DNA of 16,289 nucleotides from Bacillota bacterium (GTDB taxonomy: Bacteria; Bacillota; Clostridia; Christensenellales; Borkfalkiaceae), in contig QAKE01000048.1 in the NCBI GenBank assembly GCA_003343995.1, forward strand, positions 1 through 16,289, given 5' to 3'. Positions 1 to 8,894 of the stretch are shown here, one piece after another. The notes under the pieces were generated by a model. It made no database searches. It was not told the DNA's origin and worked only from the letters and a program-made list of their open reading frames with translations. The position numbers were made by a program, and so were the translations under genes. Within the stretch, counting starts at the first letter, position 1; every line of letters begins with the position of its first letter.

Positions 1-1457
1 ATCACGTATCTTCCTCTGTAAATATATTGCATAATACGTATAAGACGGATTTGTCTGCCAATGGAGATGCGGGTATGATGGTCAATTATAAGTATATGAA
101 TATCGGTGGAGGGATTAATTACTCTTTTGATGACCGCTATGTCGGCGAGTTCGGCTTTTCTGCCAGTGGTTCGGATAATTATAAGCCAGGTAATAAATGG
201 GGATTTTATCCTGCATTCTCTTTGGCATGGGTTATATCGAATGAACGATTTCTAAGAGATAGCAAAGTTCTGAACTTCTTGAAACTCAGAATATCTGCCG
301 GAAAGAGTGGGTGGGATCCGATGGGAACAAGACGTTATTTGTATCAGACTTATTATCAGAGTGGTGGTGGTTTATATGTCGGTAATGATGCTCCTGTGTG
401 GAAGAACGGTTTAGGACTACTTTATGAACCTAATAATGAGATATTTGCAGAAAAAAGTTTAAAGTATAATGTGGGGCTTGATGTGAGACTTTTTAGAAAT
501 TTGGATTTTACGTTGGATGCTTTTCTTGATAAGCGGACCGGGATTGTTACTCAGGATTATATGATGGTTTCTACTTATGGCATTGAACCTCCTTACCGTA
601 ATATCGGTAAGGTAACCAATAAGGGTTTTGAGGCAAAATTGGTATATTGTAACAATATTTGTAAGTTTAATTATTATTTGACGGGGTTAGTGACTTATAA
701 CAGCAATAAGATAGATTATATGTCAGAGGTAATAACTTCTGCAGCAGCAGCTCGTACCGGAAAAAGTATCAATTCTTTATTTGGTTATGTTGCCGATGGA
801 TTTTATGATATATCGGATTTCGATTCTCATGGTAATTTGAAGGATGGATTGCCGATCCCTACTTTAGGAACAGTACAACCCGGAGATATTAAGTATAAAA
901 ACATGAATGGAGACAACATTATTGATGAGAATGATCAAGTGAAAATAGGAAATCCGGTTATGCCCGAATGTGTTTATTCATTGGGTTTTGGTGGTGATAT
1001 CAAAGGGGTTGATTTCAAAGTTTTATTTCAGGGAACAAGCGGACGGGATGTAAATCTCTTGGATGCTCCATTGCAAAGTATTGCCTTCCGAAACAATGGG
1101 AATGTTTATAAAATTGCGGAAGATCGTTGGGCTTATTACCCGGAATTGGGTATTGATACACGTTCATATGCCCGATATCCACGTTTGTCTACACAGGATA
1201 ATAATAATAATTATGTGAACTCTACTTTATGGAAACGTAATGGTGACTATTTGAAATTGCGTAATGTGGAAATTGGATATTCTTTACCGAGTAAATGGTT
1301 ACATGGTATGGGTATCACTCATACCCGAATCTTTCTTCAAGGGATTAATTTGTTGACAATAAGTGATTTGATGAAGGACTATGACATGGATCCGGAAGTA
1401 TTGTCTGGTTATTCAGCCATGAAATCATATAACATAGGTATTACGGTAAACTTCTAA
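1..1457 (+). CDS. susC: SusC-family TonB-dependent outer-membrane transporter, C-terminal part (5' end outside window)
   Basis: The frame is open from the first bases of the window (first full codon at position 3) to TAA at 1455-1457. About 484 residues are visible, roughly the last half of a SusC protein, which is usually about 1000 residues. A TTG at 27 is internal and not a real start. The visible part has the SusC C-terminal barrel character: alternating aromatic/polar strands, the segment DDRYVGEFGFSASGSDNY, an SLAWVISNERFL stretch, a KSLKYNVGLDVRLF strand and a terminal barrel strand ending in ITVNF. SusC proteins import oligosaccharides through the outer membrane using TonB energy and form a complex with SusD. 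The signal peptide, carboxypeptidase-like domain, TonB box and plug lie upstream and cannot be seen. The susD start follows the stop by one base, so the two genes are co-translated. The family call is secure; the substrate is unknown. Confidence 0.95.
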   Translation, partial: HVSSSVNILHNTYKTDLSANGDAGMMVNYKYMNIGGGINYSFDDRYVGEFGFSASGSDNYKPGNKWGFYPAFSLAWVISNERFLRDSKVLNFLKLRISAGKSGWDPMGTRRYLYQTYYQSGGGLYVGNDAPVWKNGLGLLYEPNNEIFAEKSLKYNVGLDVRLFRNLDFTLDAFLDKRTGIVTQDYMMVSTYGIEPPYRNIGKVTNKGFEAKLVYCNNICKFNYYLTGLVTYNSNKIDYMSEVITSAAAARTGKSINSLFGYVADGFYDISDFDSHGNLKDGLPIPTLGTVQPGDIKYKNMNGDNIIDENDQVKIGNPVMPECVYSLGFGGDIKGVDFKVLFQGTSGRDVNLLDAPLQSIAFRNNGNVYKIAEDRWAYYPELGIDTRSYARYPRLSTQDNNNNYVNSTLWKRNGDYLKLRNVEIGYSLPSKWLHGMGITHTRIFLQGINLLTISDLMKDYDMDPEVLSGYSAMKSYNIGITVNF

Positions 1458-1458
1458 T

Positions 1459-3168
1459 ATGCAGAACAGAATGAAAAGAATAACTAAAATAAATAATTGG
1501 GCGATAGTTGCTATTTCAGCTTTGTCGATATTTTCTGCGTGTGATGATTTTTTGGACACAAAAGGAGATATTTATTTAACTCCGGAAATGTTGGAGACAC
1601 AATATGAACAAATGTTTTCTTTGGGTTACAAGGCTTACACCAATGTGGTGAATGGATTTACAATGATAGATAATAATTTGTTTGCGGCAGTATCTGATGA
1701 AGCGCAAAATGTAACTCCGGTATCGGAAACCCAACGTTTTAATGAGGGGAGTTGGAGTGCTTATTACAATCCGGATGATTATTACTCAAAGGCATATGAG
1801 GGAATTCATGATGTGAATTGTTATCTTGAAAATTCTGTCAATTATGTAAAAATATTAGCCTTGAACAGAGATACGATGAACGCAACGGGTCTAACTCAAT
1901 ATCAGACAGATGTAAAGAATTGCAACTGGTTGCGTAATGAGGCAAAAGCCCTTAGAGCCTATTATTATTTTGAATTGATGAAGCGCTATGGAGGGGTCCC
2001 GTTGATAACACGTACGTATGGGTTGAATGAGGATGCTAATTTACCCAGAGAGTCGGTTGATAATATTGTGAAGGCGATAGTGAAAGATATTGATGAGGTA
2101 AAAGATGAACTTGTTGTGAACTGGAAGTCGGTTGGTTTCTCTGATATGGAGGGGCGAATTACCAAGGGAGCTGCTTTGTCTATTAAAGCGCGTACATTAT
2201 TGTATGCAGCAAGTCCTCTATTTAATCCGGATAATAATTTAGAGAAGTGGGCAGCGGCAGCTCAGGCTTGTTATGATATTATTGATATGAATGAATATAA
2301 ATTGCATACGAGTTATGCTTCTTTGTTTACTACTAAAATAACGAATACAAGTAAAGAAACTATTTGGGCCATTAGAATGGGGCAGACTAATGCCTTTGAA
2401 CGAGCTAATTATCCAATTGGTACACCTGGAGGTGCGACGGGTATATGTCCTTCTCAAAATTTGGTATCGGCGTATGAATATAAAACTGATTCCGATCCGG
2501 ATAATCCTTATGAAGGGCTCGATCCTCGTTTTGGATTTTCTATAGTATATAATAATAGTCAATGGAATGGCAGAACTATTGAAATATGGGCCGGAGGACA
2601 GGATGATCCGGCAAAACTGAAAACATCCCCTACCGGATACTATCTGAAAAAGTTCTTGAATGAGAATCAGAATCTGGTAAACGATGCAAAAGAGATAAGA
2701 AGTTGGATTGTTTTTCGCTATGCGGAGACACTTTTGAATTATGCTGAAGCAATGAATGAAGCCTATGGACCGGATAATGATCCGAAAGGATATGGAAAAA
2801 CGGCTCGTGAGGCAGTCAATGAAGTACGAAATCGTTCGGGGGTCAGAATGCCGGCAGTGGAGGTTCCTATCGGTGATATTGCAGCTATGAGAAAGGCTAT
2901 TAAACATGAAAGACGTATTGAATTGGCTTTTGAAGATCATAGATATTGGGATTTGAAAAGATGGGATGACGCGAAAGATGTGTTGAATGAACCGATTAGA
3001 GGTGTAAAAGTGACCAGAAAGGTAGAGAATGAACATCCTATATTCTCATATAATGAATATGAGGTTTCAAAGAGGGTATTTGTTGCTCCTAAAATGAACT
3101 TATATCCTATTCCTCAGAGCGAGATAGTAAAATCGGGAAATGTATTGGTACAAAACCCCAATTGGTGA
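1459..3168 (+). CDS. susD: SusD-family surface glycan-binding lipoprotein (RagB/SusD)
   Basis: This is a 569-residue SusD-like protein, a surface lipoprotein that caps the SusC channel and binds glycan. The N-terminus has basic residues, a hydrophobic stretch and a lipobox ending FSAC (Cys28), followed by DDFLD, the acidic context typical of SusD lipoproteins exported to the cell surface. Family signatures are EAKALRAYYYFELMKRYGG near residues 160-178 and ERRIELAFEDHRYWDLKRW near 484-502, then a C-terminal NLYPIPQSEI and a final QNPNW. The start at 1459 lies one base after the susC stop. An ATG at 1471 (Met5) would also give a good signal peptide, and neither has a clear Shine-Dalgarno. Length is normal for the family and nothing appears broken. 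Sequence alone does not show which glycan is bound. Confidence 0.95.
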   Translation: MQNRMKRITKINNWAIVAISALSIFSACDDFLDTKGDIYLTPEMLETQYEQMFSLGYKAYTNVVNGFTMIDNNLFAAVSDEAQNVTPVSETQRFNEGSWSAYYNPDDYYSKAYEGIHDVNCYLENSVNYVKILALNRDTMNATGLTQYQTDVKNCNWLRNEAKALRAYYYFELMKRYGGVPLITRTYGLNEDANLPRESVDNIVKAIVKDIDEVKDELVVNWKSVGFSDMEGRITKGAALSIKARTLLYAASPLFNPDNNLEKWAAAAQACYDIIDMNEYKLHTSYASLFTTKITNTSKETIWAIRMGQTNAFERANYPIGTPGGATGICPSQNLVSAYEYKTDSDPDNPYEGLDPRFGFSIVYNNSQWNGRTIEIWAGGQDDPAKLKTSPTGYYLKKFLNENQNLVNDAKEIRSWIVFRYAETLLNYAEAMNEAYGPDNDPKGYGKTAREAVNEVRNRSGVRMPAVEVPIGDIAAMRKAIKHERRIELAFEDHRYWDLKRWDDAKDVLNEPIRGVKVTRKVENEHPIFSYNEYEVSKRVFVAPKMNLYPIPQSEIVKSGNVLVQNPNW

Positions 3169-3204
3169 TTTAAATTTAATATTGATTATAGAAAACAAAA
3201 GGAT

Positions 3205-3750
3205 ATGAATAAGAAAAAAATGATTCTTATAGTTTGGTTGCCTTTGATTATGGTAACTTTCTGCTCCTGTGGGGAGGCGGATAGTGAAAAAGAATGGGGA
3301 AGTGCACGAATTTATATGCCCCAAGCTACTTATGGTGATAATAAATACATAGTGCCCAATGACGGAACTGCTACGCAACATAATCTGAACTATGCCGTTT
3401 CAGGTGACCGAGTAAATATCTTTTTAGGAGTTTACCGCTCGGGACTGACGGCTTTGGAGGCTTATTCGGTAAAAATAAGTTCGGGAGATGCCGGGCAGAG
3501 CGGATATACTCATTTACCGGAAGACGTATTTACGTTGCCGGAGAGTGTTTCGGTAACCGCCGGCAATCGGGAAAAAATATTTTATTTATCTGTAGATCTA
3601 AATTTTTTGAGAAACAATAAGGGGACTAATTATTCATTGGCTGTGAGCCTTTCCGAACCAACAAATTATGAACTGAATCCTGATATATCAACCTCTTTTG
3701 TGCTTATAAATACCACTCTTTTACTTGAAAAAATAGATAAATCGGAATAA
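3205..3750 (+). CDS. DUF1735-domain lipoprotein, candidate surface glycan-binding protein
   Basis: This is a 181-residue lipoprotein. The signal peptide ends in FCSC (lipid-bearing Cys22), followed by an acidic GEADSE stretch compatible with surface export in Bacteroidota. The mature part fits one DUF1735 (BT_3987-like N-terminal) beta-sandwich: an early ARIYMPQA strand, VYRSGLTALEAYSVKIS in the middle, then VFTLPESVSVTAGNREK and a C-terminal NYSLAVSLSEPTNYELN. In PULs this position right after susD is usually taken by a surface glycan-binding protein (SusE/F-like or SGBP). Many DUF1735 proteins carry a further LamG, F5/8 or other binding domain; this one stops after the single domain, so it is short for the family. 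It lies 36 bp after susD and probably shares its transcript. Glycan binding is inferred from position and family. Confidence 0.82.
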   Translation: MNKKKMILIVWLPLIMVTFCSCGEADSEKEWGSARIYMPQATYGDNKYIVPNDGTATQHNLNYAVSGDRVNIFLGVYRSGLTALEAYSVKISSGDAGQSGYTHLPEDVFTLPESVSVTAGNREKIFYLSVDLNFLRNNKGTNYSLAVSLSEPTNYELNPDISTSFVLINTTLLLEKIDKSE

Positions 3751-3762
3751 TCTTTTAGTAAA

Positions 3763-3783
3763 TTTTTAATTGGCAATTAAAAA
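3763..3783. repeat. AT-rich perfect inverted repeat between the lipoprotein gene and the GH2 gene
   Basis: TTTTTAATTG and CAATTAAAAA flank a single G, giving 10-bp arms with almost no GC. It sits in the roughly 125-bp gap after the DUF1735 gene. It is too AT-rich for a strong intrinsic terminator, though the flanking A and T runs could give weak attenuation, an RNA-processing hairpin or an operator. No Bacteroides-type promoter (TTTG at -33 with TAnnTTTG at -7) was found in the gap. Confidence 0.35.
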
Positions 3784-3876
3784 ATAAATGCCTGTTTACT
3801 TGGTTTTTAGATATTTCTTTTCTAAAAATAGAGCCATTCCTATACCCCTATGTATCTACAATTAAAAAGAATAAAG

Positions 3877-6800
3877 ATGATAAAATATATATTTCTAATC
3901 CTGTTTTTTACTCATATGTTTTTTATGGGAAGTTTTGCTCATTCAAAACCTTTTCTGGACAATGTATATCACTATATTGAGAATGTGAATGTTTATGAAT
4001 TGGGGCAAGAGTTTCCTCATGTGCCAATTGTTCCTTATTCTTCTTTGAAAGATGCATTGAGTTTTCATGTAGAAAAGAGTAAATCCGTTTTGCTTTTAAA
4101 TGGTGATTGGAAGTTTTCTTTAGTGAAAAATCCGGATATGGTTTTAAAAGATTTCTTTCATGTTGACTTTAAAGATAAAGGCTGGAAATCTATTCCGGTA
4201 CCCTCCAATTGGCAGATGCAGGGATATGAGACCCCTAAATTTAGAAATATAAGTCGTCCTTTTGTTGAAGAACCTCCTTATATTCCTCATGAATATAATC
4301 CGGTAGGAATGTATCGCCATGAGTTTGTTTTACCAGATAATTGGAATGGAAAAGAAGTCTTTTTACGTTTTGAGGGAGTAGCTTCGGCTTCATTTGTTTG
4401 GCTTAATGGTAAAGAGGTCGGTTATAATCAGGGAGCAATGGAGCCTGCCGAGTATAATGTAACGAATTATTTGAAACCGGGGAAAAATATTTTAGCAGTG
4501 GGTGTTTATACCTATTGTGACGGCGTATATCTCGAACAACAGGATATGTGGCGGTTAGCAGGGATTTTCAGAGATGTAAAATTGATATCACGTCCTAAAT
4601 CCTATATACATGATTATTATATAACTACTGACCTTGATGCTGATTATAAACATGCAATGCTTAATCTTGAAATAGAGATTCGTAATCACAAAAATCTTGA
4701 AAGGGGGGGGGGGTTATCGGTTGATTTATATAATGAAGGAGGACAATGGGTGGAATCTGTTGGTAAAATCGCTTTCTCTTCGATCAAAGAAGATAAAATA
4801 AAATTCTCAAAGAGAATAATTAATCCGGTAAAGTGGAATGCAGAGAAACCGTATCTGTATAAATTGGTCTTTTCGATGGCAGGGCAGAAAGAGGACATGA
4901 TTGAAATGCTTTCTGCAAAAGTGGGTTTTCGAAAGGTAGAATATAGAAACAGAGCCTTGTTGATAAATGGGGTACCAGTGAAGTTGAATGGAGTAAATTC
5001 ACATCAGCAACATCCTTATTTGGGACATAGTATGGATATCGAAACAATTAGGAAGGATTTTTCATTGATGAAACAATTCAATATCAATCATGTCCGTACC
5101 TGTCACTATCCTCCGGTTTATGAATATCTCCAATTAGCAGATGAGTTTGGAATTTATATAATTGATGAGACGGGAAATGAAGCTCATGATACGGAATTTC
5201 TTTCGGAGGACAAGAGATGGTTACCTCAATATTTGGATCGGGTTAGGCAGATGATATACCGAGATCGGAATCATCCTTCGGTTATTATATGGAGTGCCGG
5301 TAATGAATCAGGTGAAGGAGATAATATTTGTGAAACGATAGCCGAAGGGAAACGTATTGATCCGTCACGTCCGGCATGGATGTACGGAGGCAATACAGAG
5401 GACCGTTATCCGGGTATGGGTATGACGTGTGAAGATATTATCGGACCACGCTATCCGTCGAGTTTTGAACTGGAAGAACGGGTGGGTAAAGTCCCCGAAT
5501 CCATGGATTCACGTCCTGCTTATATGGATGAATATTTGTCGGCAGCAGGTAATAGTTTAGGGTCTTTAGATGAATTTTGGGAGGTTATTTATAAATATCC
5601 ACGTTGTATCGGAGGAGCCTTATGGGATTGGGTCAGTCCGGGCATTGCACAGAAGTTGATTACTGTGTCGGATGTTTCACCTACCCGGGTCCAAACACAT
5701 TTGATGGGGAATGTATCATTAGTAGAAGGAAAATTTGACAGAGGAGTTTATTTAAGTGGTAATGATGAGTGGATTGAACTTTATCGGCATCCGGAACTTG
5801 ATATTACAGGGAAAGCTTTAACTCTATCAATGTGGATAAAGCCTGAACCTTGGAATGGTTTTGGTTCCTTGTTGACTAAAGGGCGTAAACAGTTCGGATT
5901 GAAACAAATATCTGCAACAACTTTAGAGTTCTATATTGGTGACGATAAAAAACACTCCTTGGTGGCAACTTTGCCTAAAGACTGGATCAATCGTTGGCAT
6001 CATTTAGCTGCGACTTACAATGGTGAAGAGATGTGTATTTATATTGATGGTGAGGTCGTGGCAAGGCAACTTTGTTCTGTTGTTATTCGTAATTATCCAT
6101 GGCAGATAAATATTGGAAAAGATGCTGATTCGGACGGTTCTGCCTTGCGGGGATACTTATTGAATGCGACGATAGATCAGGTTTCTATTTTTGATAAAGT
6201 AATTCCTGTCGGTAAACTTTTTAATGGTGATGATTTGTCTGCTCAGGCGAAGTTATGGTTGGATTTGGATAAATTCAATGAGGAAGGAGAATTTTTTAGT
6301 TTGGGAATCGGTGCACGGTCCTATGGTATTGTATGGCCTGATCGTTCTATTCAGCCGGAAGCTTGGCAAATTAAAAAATCGGCTCAGCCGGTAAAAGTGG
6401 AATGGGTGGATAAAATGACTGGTTTGATCAGGATTACAAACCGATTTGGTTTTACTAATCTGGAAGAGTTACAAATGAATGTACAGCTTAAAGAGAATGG
6501 TGTTTCATGTTTTTCATGGGTAGAGAATTTGAGGTTAGCTCCGCTTCAGTCGATCATTTACGAATTTGAAAGATTGAAAGACTACCCCTATAAAGCTGAT
6601 AAGGATTATCGTGTTTTAGTGAGTTTTTGTTTAATGAAATCTGAATTGTGGGCACCTTCTGGCTTTGAAGTGGCTTTTGAAGATCTGGAGTTATGCAAAG
6701 GAAATCTTTCGGAATCCAATCGGGCTATGGCTTCTTTTCCACTGATAATAGAAGAAGATTCGGCTATTATAAAAGTGAAGGGGGATCTTTTCGAATATAT

Positions 6801-7653
6801 TTTTGAAAAAAGAACCGGGATTTTGGAATCTTTGGTATATAATGATATTCAATATTTGAAAAAAGGGCCGGTTGCCAATATATGGAGGGCTCCTCTGGCA
6901 AATGAAATAGATAGTTGGGCAAAGGAATACGGTAAAACCGGCACCTATGTAGATGGTTATGGGTTAGGGACGGCTAATGTGTGGTATGCACATCAGTTGG
7001 ATAGAATGCAATTGGTCGGTGGAGAAGCTGTTTTGACTTTGGCGAATGATGATCGGGCAGAAATAATTTTAAGAAATGTACAGCAGGCAGATACTTTTAG
7101 AACGGCTGTTGAGAATAGGTATATTTATACTATTAGCAAAGATGGTTCTATATCATTGGAGCATACTATGACTCCATGGGGGGATTGGCCGAATTGGATT
7201 CCTAAAGCAGGATTACAATTTACTGTGGATAAGCAGTTTGAAACAATGACATGGTATGGACGGGGACCACATGAAAATTATTGTGATCGTAAGAGCGGAT
7301 ATAAAACAGGGTTATATTCGATGAAGGTCTCTGACATGTATGAACCTTATCTTATTCCGCAAGAACATGGCAATCGGACGGATGTTTCTTATTTGAAACT
7401 GGAAAATGAAACCGGAGCAGGGTTAGAAATTTTTTCTGATTCTGAGTTTAATTGTTCTGCAAGTCATATTTTGTTGGATAATCTTACGAGGGCTGTATAT
7501 CCTTTTCAATTGCAACCGATAGATGATATTATTGTTCACATTGATTATGCCAACTCTGGAGTAGGCTGTACAGCAACATCGACGATTAATAGGTATAGGA
7601 CATATCCTTGTGAATATAGTTTTAAGATAAGGATACGTCCATATGCAAAGTAA
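3877..7653 (+). CDS. Exported GH2 beta-galactosidase-type enzyme with inserted LamG-like domain
   Basis: This is a large LacZ-type glycoside hydrolase of 1258 residues from ATG 3877. An in-frame ATG at 3850 adds nine residues; I prefer 3877 because MIKYIF begins a compact signal peptide. Domains: GH2 sugar-binding about 69-246 (LLLNGDWKF; WRLAGIFRDV), Ig-like about 247-350, catalytic barrel about 353-606, LamG/concanavalin-like about 613-799, DUF4981-like about 825-920, Bgal_small_N-like about 950-1256 (TWYGRGPHENYCDRKSG). The acid/base is Glu477 in SAGNESGEG and the nucleophile is Glu552 in MDEYLSAAGNSLG. Glu435-x-His437 match the LacZ metal-site residues, and GGALWDWV closes the barrel. All key residues are present, so an active retaining beta-galactosidase or related beta-glycosidase is likely. 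The signal peptide lacks a clear lipobox, suggesting the periplasm. The LamG module is not standard in LacZ. The coding sequence contains a G11 run. The next gene begins 21 bp downstream. Confidence 0.92.
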   Translation: MIKYIFLILFFTHMFFMGSFAHSKPFLDNVYHYIENVNVYELGQEFPHVPIVPYSSLKDALSFHVEKSKSVLLLNGDWKFSLVKNPDMVLKDFFHVDFKDKGWKSIPVPSNWQMQGYETPKFRNISRPFVEEPPYIPHEYNPVGMYRHEFVLPDNWNGKEVFLRFEGVASASFVWLNGKEVGYNQGAMEPAEYNVTNYLKPGKNILAVGVYTYCDGVYLEQQDMWRLAGIFRDVKLISRPKSYIHDYYITTDLDADYKHAMLNLEIEIRNHKNLERGGGLSVDLYNEGGQWVESVGKIAFSSIKEDKIKFSKRIINPVKWNAEKPYLYKLVFSMAGQKEDMIEMLSAKVGFRKVEYRNRALLINGVPVKLNGVNSHQQHPYLGHSMDIETIRKDFSLMKQFNINHVRTCHYPPVYEYLQLADEFGIYIIDETGNEAHDTEFLSEDKRWLPQYLDRVRQMIYRDRNHPSVIIWSAGNESGEGDNICETIAEGKRIDPSRPAWMYGGNTEDRYPGMGMTCEDIIGPRYPSSFELEERVGKVPESMDSRPAYMDEYLSAAGNSLGSLDEFWEVIYKYPRCIGGALWDWVSPGIAQKLITVSDVSPTRVQTHLMGNVSLVEGKFDRGVYLSGNDEWIELYRHPELDITGKALTLSMWIKPEPWNGFGSLLTKGRKQFGLKQISATTLEFYIGDDKKHSLVATLPKDWINRWHHLAATYNGEEMCIYIDGEVVARQLCSVVIRNYPWQINIGKDADSDGSALRGYLLNATIDQVSIFDKVIPVGKLFNGDDLSAQAKLWLDLDKFNEEGEFFSLGIGARSYGIVWPDRSIQPEAWQIKKSAQPVKVEWVDKMTGLIRITNRFGFTNLEELQMNVQLKENGVSCFSWVENLRLAPLQSIIYEFERLKDYPYKADKDYRVLVSFCLMKSELWAPSGFEVAFEDLELCKGNLSESNRAMASFPLIIEEDSAIIKVKGDLFEYIFEKRTGILESLVYNDIQYLKKGPVANIWRAPLANEIDSWAKEYGKTGTYVDGYGLGTANVWYAHQLDRMQLVGGEAVLTLANDDRAEIILRNVQQADTFRTAVENRYIYTISKDGSISLEHTMTPWGDWPNWIPKAGLQFTVDKQFETMTWYGRGPHENYCDRKSGYKTGLYSMKVSDMYEPYLIPQEHGNRTDVSYLKLENETGAGLEIFSDSEFNCSASHILLDNLTRAVYPFQLQPIDDIIVHIDYANSGVGCTATSTINRYRTYPCEYSFKIRIRPYAK
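4703..4713 (+). repeat. G11 homopolymer inside the GH2 coding sequence
   Basis: Eleven consecutive G residues encode the end of an Arg codon and three Gly codons (residues about 276-279 from ATG 3877), near the junction of the sugar-binding and Ig-like domains. With 11 G the frame is open through the whole gene. One extra G would meet TGA at 4722-4724; one fewer would meet TAA at 4799-4801. G runs of this length are classical slipped-strand hot spots. No other G run in this AT-rich window comes close; the next I noticed is six. Confidence 0.9.
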
Positions 7654-7674
7654 AAAAGATAAAAAATATAAAGT

Positions 7675-8880
7675 ATGAGAAAGAAAATATGTTTGTGTTT
7701 AAGTATGTTATTGTTTATCCTCTATGTCAGTGGGCAAGAAGCGGACGAACCTTTACGCTATGATGCAACCGATACCAAACGTATCTCTTATGGGGATAGT
7801 ACTTGGATCACCCGAAAGGATAATGCTCCTCAAGGAGAATTGGTGTACTCTGCAGCTTCGTTGGGAAAACCGTTTACGGGCTTTCGGGTTTTATGCGGAT
7901 GGTTGAGAGATCAAGACCTGAGGAATCATTTTGCTTTCTATTATAAAGAGTTATCTCAAGATGAATGGATTGAGTTGACCGAATTTTCGTGGGATATACG
8001 TACATATCCTTCTCCTTGGTATCAGGTTTCATACGCTTATGGAAGCTTTCCACAGAGAAAGCTGGCATCTGATTTCAAAATCCGGTTAAAAGAAACATTT
8101 TATAATAAAGACGATTGGGATTTAGGATATAATACATTGGTAGGTAGAGTTGTTCTATTTACAGATGAAAGTTGGGAATTGGAATTGGATGAAGGAAAGC
8201 AATATGCAATCTCAAATATTGATGGACGGTATTGGATGGAACAGAGAGGATATATTGTTCTGACAGAGGAATCACCGAGGTATGATGGTGCCGGTGCTTG
8301 GCGTTTTGTAAAAAATGAGGATCTGACATATACGGTGAAATCTGCAGATAATAGTGTAGTACTCTCTTTTGATTCTCAGTTGGCATTTAATGAAAAGCAA
8401 AAGACGGGAATACTCGTGCGATATGGTAATCAGCATAAATATTCTCATACCGAAGATGGTGTTCAATTCGGGAGTGATGATAGTTTCCTTATCAATAGAT
8501 TGGATAACGGGAGGTATACATTACGACGGGCTCATGACGGACGTGCTATAGGACTTGCAGAAACGGATCCGGTTTGGGGTGACAGAGTTTCTGTTATTCA
8601 AGGATGTGCAGAGGAACTTATATTCACAGAAATTTCTAAACCAAGTAGTATTGTTCGGCAAACTTCCGGACCGGTTCGCATAGCTGTTCAGGGGCGAAAT
8701 CTGAATGTATCGGATTTATCCGGAAATAGTTTGATACAGGTATACTCTGTTTCAGGAGTACAGTTGATGCAGGCTAAGGTGGAGACACGAGAGTTTACTT
8801 ATGCTTTGGACCCCGGTATCTATATAACAAATGTACTGACAAAAGATAGTGTTGTGAGAGAGAAGATAATTATAAAGTAA
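7675..8880 (+). CDS. Secreted protein, ricin-like central region and C-terminal sorting-like domain (paralogue A)
   Basis: This 401-residue protein has a signal peptide cleaved about Gly20/Gln21. No catalytic motif is recognised. An N-terminal beta-sandwich-like region (about 30-165) contains YGDST, FAFYYKELSQDEWIEL and SDFKIRLKETF. A middle region (about 175-320) has GKQYAISNIDGRYW, AWRFVKNEDLTYTVKSADN and NGRYTLRRAHDGRAIGLAE, which resemble repeats of a ricin-type beta-trefoil lectin. The last 75 residues (LNVSDLSGNSLIQVYSVSG, then LDPGIYITNV, ending EKIIIK) look like a type IX secretion sorting domain or the related DUF6383-like tail. The gene lies 21 bp after the GH2 gene and 14 bp before the GH5-like gene, so it is in the same operon. 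The protein encoded at 10435-11727 is a clear paralogue with the same order of blocks. A secreted or surface glycan-binding accessory role is inferred; the fold assignments are by eye. Confidence 0.75.
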   Translation: MRKKICLCLSMLLFILYVSGQEADEPLRYDATDTKRISYGDSTWITRKDNAPQGELVYSAASLGKPFTGFRVLCGWLRDQDLRNHFAFYYKELSQDEWIELTEFSWDIRTYPSPWYQVSYAYGSFPQRKLASDFKIRLKETFYNKDDWDLGYNTLVGRVVLFTDESWELELDEGKQYAISNIDGRYWMEQRGYIVLTEESPRYDGAGAWRFVKNEDLTYTVKSADNSVVLSFDSQLAFNEKQKTGILVRYGNQHKYSHTEDGVQFGSDDSFLINRLDNGRYTLRRAHDGRAIGLAETDPVWGDRVSVIQGCAEELIFTEISKPSSIVRQTSGPVRIAVQGRNLNVSDLSGNSLIQVYSVSGVQLMQAKVETREFTYALDPGIYITNVLTKDSVVREKIIIK

Positions 8881-8894
8881 TAAAACTATGCAAT

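Noticed and set aside
2239..3036. Long minus-strand open frame opposite susD
   Set aside because: It lies wholly within a clear susD gene, is rich in Ile, Ser and Arg with no recognisable domain, and is a shadow of the coding strand.
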